A DNA stretch of 64,000 nt from a bacterium (GTDB taxonomy: Bacteria > Krumholzibacteriota > Krumholzibacteriia > LZORAL124-64-63): positions 372,001-436,000 of the forward strand of contig JADJCK010000006.1 of assembly GCA_016703265.1 (NCBI GenBank). The letters are read 5' to 3'. Numbering within the stretch: the first letter of the stretch is position 1; each line of letters begins with the position of its first letter. Shown piece after piece: positions 53,534 through 60,860 of this stretch. The notes below the pieces were generated by a model. It ran no database searches. It was not told where the DNA came from and worked only from the letters and a program-made list of their open reading frames with translations. The position numbers and the translations under genes were made by a program.

Positions 53534-54417
53534 TTGAATGCCACCCGCCCCGCCACGCTGGCCGGAACCTGGTACCCCGCGGATCTGGGGCAACTGACTC
53601 GTATGGTCGACGGCTTCCTGGCCGGCGCCGACGCGTCCCTGCGCCCGGCCGGCCGGCCCCTGATCGGGCTGACCCCCATGCCGGCTACACTTACAGCGGG
53701 CCTGTGGCCGGGTGCCTGTTCGGCCTGCTGCAGGATGCGCCCCCGCGCCGCCTGGTGATCCTGGCCCCCAACCATCGTACACGGCTGACGCGGCCCGCCC
53801 TCAGCGGCGCGGCGGCGTATGCGACACCGCTCGGTGCGGTCGCTGTCGATACGGCCGCCGTGGCCCGGCTGGCGGCCGGCGGCGCCCTGGTCATCGATGA
53901 CCGCGCCCACCGCGACGAGCACGCGATCGAGATCCAGCTGCCGCTGGCGCAGCGCTGCTGGCCGGGCGCCTGCCCGGCGATCGTGCCGGTGCTGGTGCCG
54001 CAGCTCGACGAGGCGACGCGGGCCGCGGCGGCAACGGCACTCGCCGCCGAACTGGACGCTGGGACGATGCTGCTCGTCTCCACCGACCTGACGCATTACG
54101 GCGCAGCCTTCGGCTTCGCGCCGTTCGCCGGCGACATCGCCGCCGAGGTCGAGCGCCTGGATGCGGGCGCACTGCTGCGCGTCCTGGCCGGCGACGGCCC
54201 CAGCCTGCTGGATTACGGCCGCCAGACCGGCATCACGATGTGCGGCCTCGAGGCCGCCGCCCTGGCACTGGCCTGCGGGTTGCCGCCGGGATTCGAGAGT
54301 GCGCTGCTCGGCTACGCGCGCAGCGGCGACCGCGACGGCGACTATTCGCGGTCGGTGAGCTATGCCGCCGCTCTGATCGCCGACGGCCGCGCGACGGCAG
54401 GTGTCGGTGAACCGTGA
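53534..54417 (+). CDS. Memo family protein (frame break at 53673-53677)
   Basis: Dioxygenase-like fold related to human MEMO1 and AmmeMemoRadiSam system protein B. The start is TTG at 53534 with GGAGG at six bases: NATRPATLAGTWYPADLGQLTRMV. After RPLIGLT the frame breaks. Adding one C to CCCCC at 53673-53677 gives PHAGYTYSGPVAGCLFGLL, the conserved PHAGY motif with its metal-binding His, and continues with LAPNHR, DEHAIEIQLPL, STDLTHYG and GLEAAALALA. Joined length is about 294 residues, normal. The stop overlaps the AMMECR1 start. The metal His set (PHAGY, PNH, EHAIE) is intact once the frame is restored. Confidence 0.85.
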
Positions 54418-55010
54418 CGGGTGGTGGCGCGATGGGCGGCGAAGGACCAGGCACCGGGCTGACGGCCGGCGAGCGCGAGTTCCTGCGCGAGGTGGCCTGG
54501 CTGGCGGTGGGCGCCGCTGCCCGCGGTGAGCGCGCACCGGCCACGGAGGCCCTGGCGGGCGAGCGCGGCCTCGCCGGCAGCCCGCGCCTGAACGAACCGC
54601 GCGGCGCCTTCGTCACGCTGCATGCGCTGGGACACCTGCGCGGCTGCATCGGCGTCATCGAGGGCCGGCTGCCGCTGCTGCGCGCGGTCGCCGACAACGC
54701 CGCCGCCGCCGCGGTCGGCGATCCGCGGTTCGAGCCGGTCACGCCTGATGAATTATCAAATCTCACGCTTGAGGTTTCGGCGCTGACACCGTTGCGTCCC
54801 GTGGACGGCCCGGCGGGGATCATCATCGGGCGGCACGGCATCCTGTTGGGCCGGCAGGGCCGGCAGGCCGTGTTCCTGCCCCAGGTGGCCACCGAGCAGG
54901 GCTGGGACCTGCCGACGACGCTCAGCCAACTCTGCCGCAAGGCAGGGCTGCCGCCCGACGCCTGGCGGGAGGGCGCCACGCTGCGCGTCTTCGAGGCGGA
55001 CGTTTTCTAG
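54414..55010 (+). CDS. AMMECR1-domain protein
   Basis: 198 residues. Signature GHLRGCIGVIEGRLPL (the LRGCIG core), AVGDPRFEPVTPDEL, LEVSALTPLRPV and GRQAVFLPQVATEQGWD. Function in bacteria is unresolved; it is genetically linked to Memo and a radical SAM enzyme in many genomes. The GTG at 54414 overlaps the Memo stop (GTGA), so the pair is translated together. No radical SAM partner gene is in the window. Confidence 0.9.
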   Translation: MTGGGAMGGEGPGTGLTAGEREFLREVAWLAVGAAARGERAPATEALAGERGLAGSPRLNEPRGAFVTLHALGHLRGCIGVIEGRLPLLRAVADNAAAAAVGDPRFEPVTPDELSNLTLEVSALTPLRPVDGPAGIIIGRHGILLGRQGRQAVFLPQVATEQGWDLPTTLSQLCRKAGLPPDAWREGATLRVFEADVF

Positions 55011-55142
55011 TTGTGGGGGGCGGTGCTGACGGCTATTTTCAGCCTCCGCGTGTCGTGATGGCGGGGTAACCCCTTACCTTCGCTCGATTCTGTTTGCCTG
55101 AGACGGCGCCAGGGATGGTGCGTCTTGAGGAAGGCGGTTCCG

Positions 55143-56330
55143 ATGGGCCTGCTCGACAAGGTCGGGAAGTTCCAGGTGGCCAGACAGCTGATGGCCGCTG
55201 ACCTGTACAACTACTTCCGCGTGATCGAGTCCGCCCAGGAGAATACCGTCCGGTACAAGGGCAAAGAGATCATCATGCTCGGCTCCAACAACTACCTGGG
55301 GCTGACCAACCATCCACGGGTGAAGGAAGCCGCGCGCGCGGCCATCGCCAAGTACGGCACCGGCTGCGCCGGCTCGCGCTTCCTGAACGGCACCCTGGAC
55401 ATCCACATCGAACTGGAAGAGAAGCTGGCGGCGCTGGTGGGCAAGCCCAAGGCGCTCGTTTTCTCGACCGGCTTCATGGTCAACCAGGGCGTGCTGAGTT
55501 CGCTGGTGCAGCGCAACGAGTCGATCATCGTCGACCGTACCGACCACGCCTCCATCATCGACGGGGCGCGCCTGTCGTTCGCCGACGTCCGCAAGTACCG
55601 GCACAACGACATGGACAACCTCGAGCTCGTCCTGCAGAACGAGCGCGAGCGCAACAAGCTCATCGTCATCGACGGCGTCTTCTCGATGGAGGGCGACATC
55701 GCGCGCCTGCCCGAGATCGTCACGCTGGCCGAGAAGTACGACGCCGTGGTGATGGTGGATGACGCCCACGGCATCGGCGTGCTGGGCGACCACGGCCGCG
55801 GCACCTGCAACCACTTCGGCCTGACCGACCGCGCGCACCTGATCATGGGGACGTTCTCGAAGTCGCTGGCCTCGGTGGGCGGCTTCATCGCCGCCGACGA
55901 GGAAACGATCCACTTCATCCAGCACCAGGCGCGTTCGCTGATCTTCTCGGCCAGCATGCCGCCCGCGTCGGTGGCCTCGGTTTCGGCCGCGGTCGACGTG
56001 ATGCTCGAGGAGACCTGGCGCCACGAGGCGCTCTGGCGCAACAACGACATCATGCGCGAACGCCTGCAGGCGGCGGGGTTCAATACCGGCCCCAGCGAGA
56101 CGCCGATCATCCCGGCCATCGTCGGCGAGGACATGACCGCGTTCGTGCTCTGCCGGCGCCTGATCGACGAAGGTGTGTTCGTCAACCCCGTCGTCTCCCC
56201 GGCCGTCGAACAGGGCAACGCCCTCATTCGCCTGAGCCTCATGGCCACGCACACCGAGGACGAGATCAACCTGGCCATGGACAAGATGGAAAAGGTGGCA
56301 CGCGAACTCGGCATCATCCCCGCCCGCTGA
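55143..56330 (+). CDS. spt: Serine palmitoyltransferase-like alpha-oxoamine synthase
   Basis: 395-residue PLP enzyme of the KBL/BioF/SPT family. Family blocks: LGSNNYLGLTNHPRVKEAA, YGTGCAGSRFLNGTLDIHIELE, DRTDHASIIDGARLS, VDDAHGIGVLGDHGRG, and the Schiff-base Lys in MGTFSKSLASVGGF. Glycine acetyltransferase or BioF are possible by family, but the following genes (acyltransferase, reductase, PAP2) point to the first step of ceramide synthesis, serine plus acyl-thioester to 3-ketosphinganine. ATG 55143 has GAGGAAGG upstream. It is cytoplasmic. Confidence 0.85.
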   Translation: MGLLDKVGKFQVARQLMAADLYNYFRVIESAQENTVRYKGKEIIMLGSNNYLGLTNHPRVKEAARAAIAKYGTGCAGSRFLNGTLDIHIELEEKLAALVGKPKALVFSTGFMVNQGVLSSLVQRNESIIVDRTDHASIIDGARLSFADVRKYRHNDMDNLELVLQNERERNKLIVIDGVFSMEGDIARLPEIVTLAEKYDAVVMVDDAHGIGVLGDHGRGTCNHFGLTDRAHLIMGTFSKSLASVGGFIAADEETIHFIQHQARSLIFSASMPPASVASVSAAVDVMLEETWRHEALWRNNDIMRERLQAAGFNTGPSETPIIPAIVGEDMTAFVLCRRLIDEGVFVNPVVSPAVEQGNALIRLSLMATHTEDEINLAMDKMEKVARELGIIPAR

Positions 56331-56361
56331 CGCCCGGCGCGGCGCGGCCAAGGAGGGCGGC

Positions 56362-57486
56362 ATGGCCGTGAACATCGTCCCGGTCGGCAGCGACCGGAAG
56401 CTCCTCGATCGTTTCCTGAAGCTCCCCTACGACGTCTACGGCGACGACCCGCACGTGGTCTTTCCCCTGCTGGGCGAGCAGAAGAAGTTCTTCGACCATT
56501 CGGTCAATCCGTTCTTCGAGCACGCCGAGACCGAACTCTGGCTCGCCGTGCGCGACGGCCGCACCGTCGGCCGCATCGCCGCCTGCATCGATGCCACCAG
56601 CAACGCCCATCACCAGGAGAAGGTCGGCTTCTTCCGCTTCTACGAGGTCTTCGATGACGCCGAGGCCGCGGGCGCGCTGCTGTCCGTGGCTGCGGAGTGG
56701 ATCCGGGCCCGCGGCATGGACACGATGCGCGGCCCCGGTTGCTTCACCTCGAACCACGACTGGTACGGCCTGCAGGTGGCCGGTCGCTTCGACCGCCCCA
56801 TGATCGGCATGCCCTACAACCCCACCTACTACGAGAAGCACTTCACCGACTTCGGGCTGGCCGGGGCGCAGGACCTGTATGCGTGGTGGATGGAGACCGC
56901 CGGCGTGCTGCCGGGGAAGATGCAGGAACTGATCGACCGCGTGCTGGCGCGGCCCGGCCTGGTCATCCGGCCTTTCGACATGAAGAACTTCCTGGGCGAG
57001 GCGTCGCTCGTGCGTGAGCTGTACAACGCCTGCTGGAGCGCGAACTGGGGCTTCATCCCCCTGAGCGACGCCGAATTCGCGTACATGGCGAAAGACATGA
57101 AATCGATGGTCGACGCCGATTTCCTGCTCGTGGCCGAGATGGAAGGCAAGCCGGTGGGGTTCTCGCTGACCATCCCCGACTTCAACCAGGCCACGCAGCC
57201 GTTGCGCGGGCACCTGCTGCCTTTCGGCTGGCTGAAGTTCCTGCTCGGCAAGCGGAAGATCGATGCCGCGCGCTGCATCCTGATGGGGGTGCTGCCGGAG
57301 TACCGCAAAATGGGCATCGACATGGCCCTGGTCTACAGGACCATGCGGGCTGCTTTCGCCAAGGGCATCACGCGCGGCGAATGCTCGTGGATCCTGGCCG
57401 ACAACCGGGCCATGAACCGCATCCTCGAAGGCTACGGCGCCGACTGCTACAAGACGTACCGCGTCTACGAGAAGAAGCTGGGATGA
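56362..57486 (+). CDS. GNAT-like acyltransferase, candidate bacterial ceramide synthase
   Basis: 374 residues. N-terminal block LLDRFLKLPYDVYGDDPHVVFPLLGEQKKFFD, acceptor region CFTSNHDWYGLQVAGRFDRPMIGMPYNPTYY, and a second half with MGVLPEYRKMGIDMALVYRTMRAA, the GNAT acyl-CoA loop (V-x-P-x-x-R-x-x-G). The layout matches the long GNAT-type proteins shown to be bacterial ceramide synthases in Caulobacter; this is family knowledge applied by memory. The 31-base gap to spt and the four-base overlap with the reductase gene place it inside the lipid operon. Confidence 0.75.
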   Translation: MAVNIVPVGSDRKLLDRFLKLPYDVYGDDPHVVFPLLGEQKKFFDHSVNPFFEHAETELWLAVRDGRTVGRIAACIDATSNAHHQEKVGFFRFYEVFDDAEAAGALLSVAAEWIRARGMDTMRGPGCFTSNHDWYGLQVAGRFDRPMIGMPYNPTYYEKHFTDFGLAGAQDLYAWWMETAGVLPGKMQELIDRVLARPGLVIRPFDMKNFLGEASLVRELYNACWSANWGFIPLSDAEFAYMAKDMKSMVDADFLLVAEMEGKPVGFSLTIPDFNQATQPLRGHLLPFGWLKFLLGKRKIDAARCILMGVLPEYRKMGIDMALVYRTMRAAFAKGITRGECSWILADNRAMNRILEGYGADCYKTYRVYEKKLG

Positions 57487-58481
57487 GCAGCGGAAGCGGC
57501 GCGGGCAAGCTGGCGGTCCTCACGGGCGCCACCGGATTCCTCGGCAGCCACCTGGCCGAGGCGCTGCTCGACGACGGCTGGCTGGTGCGCGCCTCGTTCC
57601 GCGCCGGGAGCGACCGCAGCTGGCTGGACGGGCGCCGGGTCGAATGGCGCGAGAGCGACCTCGGCAACGCCGACGATTGCCGCACCCTCCTGCACGGCGC
57701 CCACACGGTCATCCACTGCGCGGGCGTGGTCTCGGCCGCCGGCGAGGCGGCCTATCGCCGCGGGAACGTGGAGACCACCGCCGCGCTCCTGAAGGCCGCG
57801 GCCTTCACGCTGCCCGGCGACGGCGCCTTCATCCTGGTCTCGAGCCTGGCTGCGCACGGGCCGGCCGGGCTGGACCACCCCGCCGTCGAGAGTGACCCCT
57901 GCCGCCCCATCACCGCCTACGGCCGCAGCAAGCTCGCGGCCGAGGAACTGGTCATCGGCCAGGCCTGGCCCTTCCGCACGGCGGCGGTGCGTCCCCCCGC
58001 GCTGAGCGGCCCGCGCGACCGCGGCTTCCTGCCGCTGCTGCACTACGCCTACCGCGGCTGGACCGCGCGCCTCGGGCGCAGGCTGGGCGGCATTTCGCTG
58101 GTCGACGGGCGCGACGCGGCAGCGGCCGTAGTCGCCGTGGCCCGTACACCGGCAGCGCGCGGCGCCTACTTCGTCGACGATGGCCGCTGCGGCTACGACT
58201 GGGTCGCGCTGAACGAGGCGCTGGCCCGTGCCGTCGACCGTCCGGTGCGCACGGTGACCGTGCCGCTGGGTGCGCTGCGCCTGGCCGGCCGCCTGACCGG
58301 GGGCTGGAAGCCCGGCCGCCTGTCCGTGCTCGGGCCGGACCGGCTGGCCGACCTGGATACCGATGGCTGGGTCTGCGACGGCAGCCGCCTGGTCGCGGCC
58401 ACCGGCTTCCGCGCCGTTCGCGATGCGGCGATGAGCTTCAGCGATGCCGTGCTGTTCTACCGCAAGGCCGGTTGGCTGTGA
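57483..58481 (+). CDS. NAD(P)-dependent epimerase/reductase, candidate CerR-like enzyme
   Basis: 332 residues, extended SDR fold. Cofactor motif VLTGATGFLGSHLAEAL, HCAGVVSAAG, and YGRSKLAAEEL with the catalytic Tyr-Lys pair preceded by VSSLAAHG. ATG 57483 overlaps the GNAT stop (ATGA); its stop overlaps the PAP2 gene. In the ceramide context it would reduce the 3-keto group of 3-oxosphinganine or 3-oxo-ceramide. A sugar-nucleotide epimerase cannot be excluded from sequence alone. Confidence 0.8.
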   Translation: MSSGSGAGKLAVLTGATGFLGSHLAEALLDDGWLVRASFRAGSDRSWLDGRRVEWRESDLGNADDCRTLLHGAHTVIHCAGVVSAAGEAAYRRGNVETTAALLKAAAFTLPGDGAFILVSSLAAHGPAGLDHPAVESDPCRPITAYGRSKLAAEELVIGQAWPFRTAAVRPPALSGPRDRGFLPLLHYAYRGWTARLGRRLGGISLVDGRDAAAAVVAVARTPAARGAYFVDDGRCGYDWVALNEALARAVDRPVRTVTVPLGALRLAGRLTGGWKPGRLSVLGPDRLADLDTDGWVCDGSRLVAATGFRAVRDAAMSFSDAVLFYRKAGWL

Positions 58482-59443
58482 CCCTGCGGCGGCACCTGGT
58501 CAACCTGTCGCTGCGGCGCATGAACTACGACCGCCTGACCGTGGTCTACCTGCTGCTCAGCGCCTTCTATCCCGCCCTGAAGCCGTCGGTCTTTCCCGCG
58601 CCCTGGGCCAACGCGGCGCTGCACGCCGGCCTGGCCCTGTTCGTCTGGTTCGTGCCGCCGCTCATGCGCGCCAGCGGCCGCACCGTCTGGCGCCTGCTGG
58701 GCGAGATCTACCTGCCGCTGATCTTCCCGCTGTTCTACGCCGAGATGGAATACCTGGGCGTGATCTACTTCCCGTTCGAGAACAGCCTCGACCCGGCGCT
58801 GATCCGGCTGGAGGAATGGATCTTCGGTTGCCAGCCGAGCGTGGCCTGGTCGCAGGCCTGGCCCTGGCCGTGGTTCCACGAGCTGATGGAGTTCGCCTAC
58901 TTCACCTACTATTTCCTGGCCGTGGCCTACGTCGGGCTCGTCATGCGCGCCCGCAGCGCCGATGCCGACTTCAACGCCGATCCCGAGCGCCGCTGGGATG
59001 CGCTGCGCGATTTCGTGCGCGACCTGAGCGTGACCATGCTCATCTGCTACACGTTCTACACGCTGTTCCCCGCTTGGGGACCGAAGTACTTCCGCCTCGG
59101 GCTCCTCGAGGTGGGCGGCGGCCCGTTCACGGCGATCATGCGCCACATCCACGAGAACGGGGCCATCCTCGGCGCGGCGTTCCCCTCGAGCCACGTGGCG
59201 GCTTCGCTGATCCCGTGGTGGCACACATGGCGTCGCTTCCCGCGCCATCGCTGGTGGATGACGACGCTCTTCGTGCTGCTGTGCATGTCGACGGTGTACA
59301 ACCGCTACCACTACGTCGTGGACGTGTTCGCGGGCCTGCTGCTCGGCGCGCTGGTGATGTATGCCGGGGCGCGGCTCGGCGATACGGCGCGCGACCGCCT
59401 GCGCTGGCGCCCCCGCGGGACCCGGCCTGCCCGCCCGCAATAA
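58478..59443 (+). CDS. PAP2-superfamily membrane enzyme (phosphatase or ceramide headgroup transferase)
   Basis: 321 residues with six transmembrane segments. Active-site motifs of the PAP2 and inositol-phosphorylceramide synthase superfamily: GPKYF (in WGPKYFRLG), AAFPSSHVAAS and VYNRYHYVVDVFAGLLLG with the two catalytic His. The extra large loop between helices 2 and 3 is like that of AUR1/SLS-type enzymes. GTG 58478 overlaps the CerR stop. Position after ceramide genes suggests a headgroup step on ceramide, but dephosphorylation of a lipid phosphate fits equally. Confidence 0.78.
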   Translation: MTLRRHLVNLSLRRMNYDRLTVVYLLLSAFYPALKPSVFPAPWANAALHAGLALFVWFVPPLMRASGRTVWRLLGEIYLPLIFPLFYAEMEYLGVIYFPFENSLDPALIRLEEWIFGCQPSVAWSQAWPWPWFHELMEFAYFTYYFLAVAYVGLVMRARSADADFNADPERRWDALRDFVRDLSVTMLICYTFYTLFPAWGPKYFRLGLLEVGGGPFTAIMRHIHENGAILGAAFPSSHVAASLIPWWHTWRRFPRHRWWMTTLFVLLCMSTVYNRYHYVVDVFAGLLLGALVMYAGARLGDTARDRLRWRPRGTRPARPQ

Positions 59444-59447
59444 TGAA

Positions 59448-59469
59448 AGCCCCCGCCGCAGCGGGGGCT
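59448..59469 (+). terminator. Hairpin after the PAP2 gene
   Basis: Nine-base stem AGCCCCCGC/GCGGGGGCT with loop CGCA, five bases after the stop. No T run follows (CGGGCG), so it may slow or stabilise rather than end transcription. Confidence 0.5.
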
Positions 59470-59504
59470 CGGGCGAACTCGCGGATGAATCTCGGACCAG
59501 CCTT

Positions 59505-60077
59505 CTAGCGGAACAATCCCTTCACCTGTCCCCAGCTCGTCTGCTGCGTCGCGGTCAGCGCCGTCACCGAGGCGACCGGCACGGCGGGATCGCCCGACGC
59601 GACACCGACCTGCTGCCAGGCGCCGCCCGGCAACTGGACGCAGGGCAGGTTGCCCGGAACGGCCGGCAGCGTGGCCGCGCCGAGGTAGAACTGCGCGTTG
59701 CCGAGCGTCGACGACTCCACCGTGAAGACAGCCAGCTTCGTGAGCACCGTCGCGGGCATCGGCTCGGCCAGCGTGGCGGCAAAGTCGACCGGACCGTTCG
59801 CGACAGCCGTGGCGCCGACGGGCAGTTCCACCAGGCTGACCTGCGCGCCGCCCGTGATCGTGAACGACGTCTGCCAGCCGGTGATGAAGGCCATCGTCGG
59901 GTTCGTCAGGATGAGGTCGACCTCGTAGGAACCCGGCGCGAGCAGCATCAGGTCGATGGAACCCGCTTCGGGGTCGAAATAGAGACCCAGGGCATCGGGG
60001 CCCGGCAGCACCGGGTCGGCGGCCGCCAGCGTCGGTACCAGCAGCGCGATCAACAGCAGGAAGCAATGGGTGCGCAT
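59505..60077 (-). CDS. Secreted protein of unknown function
   Basis: 190 residues. Signal peptide MRTHCFLLLIALLVPTLAAA. The mature part is beta-rich: DALGLYFDPEAGSIDL, SYEVDLILTNPTMAFITGW, VESSTLGNAQFYLGAATL, and a Gly/Ser-free C-terminus (TATQQTSWGQVKGLF). I do not recognise a named family; similar small secreted proteins with an LGLYFD opening are seen in FCB-group genomes as I recall. It stands alone, with its own good promoter at 60181-60209. Confidence 0.65.
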   Translation of the reverse strand: MRTHCFLLLIALLVPTLAAADPVLPGPDALGLYFDPEAGSIDLMLLAPGSYEVDLILTNPTMAFITGWQTSFTITGGAQVSLVELPVGATAVANGPVDFAATLAEPMPATVLTKLAVFTVESSTLGNAQFYLGAATLPAVPGNLPCVQLPGGAWQQVGVASGDPAVPVASVTALTATQQTSWGQVKGLFR

Positions 60078-60180
60078 GATATCCCCTGGATCAGGTCCTT
60101 GACGGGCACGGTACCCCCACCGGCCGTCGGCAGTCCGGTGCGGGCATACCGAGCCGCCCCCGCACCGACATCACCCGACC

Positions 60181-60209
60181 ATCATATAGGATCATAGATC
60201 ATTTTTCAA
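60181..60209 (-). promoter_or_regulatory. Sigma70-type promoter for the secreted protein gene
   Basis: TTGAAA (60209-60204), exactly 17 bases, then TATGAT (60186-60181) on the minus strand; five of six at each box. Start codon is about 100 bases on. The flanking 60180-60290 is AT-rich. Confidence 0.7.
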
Positions 60210-60297
60210 CCGTAATAATCCAACAAGAGGCCATATGGTTGTTTTTTCGATCAGAATGCCAAATTAGCCCGGCGCACGGCCGGTCCCGGGTTCAGCC

Positions 60298-60504
60298 TCA
60301 GGCAAAGCCACCTGTACCGCAGCCGCCGCCGCGGCAGCCGCCCCCGCCCTCGCCCCCGGAGGTGGCGAACGTGGACAGGTCGCGGGTGACCTCGCGGGCG
60401 CCACAGGTCGGGCACTCCAGGTCGCCGGCCTCCAGCTCCGCCAGGCTCAGCAGTTCCTCGAAGACCTTGCCGCACTTCGTGCAGGTGAACTCGTACAAAG
60501 GCAT
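60298..60504 (-). CDS. FmdB-type zinc-ribbon protein
   Basis: 68 residues. MPLYEFTCTKCGKVFEELLS is the FmdB/CxxC-CxxC_SSSS start. The second pair CPTCG completes the zinc site, and the tail is Gly/Cys rich (GGGGCRGGGCGTGGFA) with two further Cys. ATG 60504 has a strong GGAGGAG, which rules out the ATG at 60528. It is downstream of the candidate selenoprotein gene by 54 bases and is probably cotranscribed. Function of the family is not firmly known; it may bind metal or DNA. Confidence 0.85.
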   Translation of the reverse strand: MPLYEFTCTKCGKVFEELLSLAELEAGDLECPTCGAREVTRDLSTFATSGGEGGGGCRGGGCGTGGFA

Positions 60505-60558
60505 GGCAACTCCTCCGGGCACCGGCAACGGCCGGGCCCATGCATCTGCCCGCTGGGG

Positions 60559-60786
60559 CTAGGGCTTATCCGAGTCGGTGGCAGCCGGCGTCCGCTCGTG
60601 CAGCAAGGCCTGGGCCTCAGGTGCGTCTGCGGGCGTCGCCTTGGTCTTCCCGGACCCGGTCTTCTGGTCCCGATCACCGATCGGGCACACGTTGTCGGGA
60701 GCTCAGCCGGGGCGAATGCCGAATCGCGGCAGCACGAACTGCGACACGACGAACCAGGCGATCAGGAAGATGATGAGGCCTTCCAC
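60559..60786 (-). CDS. Candidate small membrane selenoprotein with in-frame TGA
   Basis: From GTG 60786 (GGGGAG at seven bases), 27 codons encode one transmembrane helix and LPRFGIRPG. Then comes TGA (60705-60703), followed by 47 more in-frame codons to TAG: APDNVCPIGDRDQKTGSGKT and a Glu/Ala/Pro-rich, soluble tail. If TGA is selenocysteine (Sec28) the product is 75 residues, with a U-x5-C pair near the membrane face. Codons after the TGA are GC-rich at position three (39 of 47). A hairpin with a GGU loop follows the TGA at SECIS distance. The gene has its own promoter (60820-60848). If TGA is a plain stop, the product is a 27-residue peptide. SelB/SelC are not in the window. Confidence 0.65.
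60669..60685 (-). promoter_or_regulatory. SECIS-like hairpin
   Basis: In the minus-strand transcript, CCCGAUC GGU GAUCGGG forms a perfect 7-bp stem with a three-base GGU loop. It lies 18 to 34 nt after the UGA, with the loop at 25-27 nt. Bacterial SECIS elements have a short stem with a G-rich (GGU) apical loop at about this distance. No bulged U as in E. coli fdhF is seen. Confidence 0.6.
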
Positions 60787-60819
60787 GACGCTCCCCTCAA
60801 CAGTTGCAAACTTTCATAG

Positions 60820-60848
60820 ATGATAATATGAGACCCGTTGATCGTCAA
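60820..60848 (-). promoter_or_regulatory. Sigma70-type promoter for the candidate selenoprotein and fmdB
   Basis: TTGACG (60848-60843), 17 bases, TATCAT (60825-60820) on the minus strand. The GTG start is 34 bases after the -10 box, leaving a short leader. Confidence 0.7.
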
Positions 60849-60860
60849 GGCCCCGGCCCG

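Noticed and set aside
13007..53677. Programmed ribosomal frameshifting as the cause of the breaks
   Set aside because: The affected families do not use frameshifting, and nine independent cases in one window, mostly in simple C/G runs, fit indel errors better.
60559..60705. Reading the part after the TGA as a separate gene
   Set aside because: The first in-frame possible start after the TGA is a GTG four codons on, with no ribosome site, and the piece begins without a plausible N-terminus. Continuous reading through TGA explains it better.
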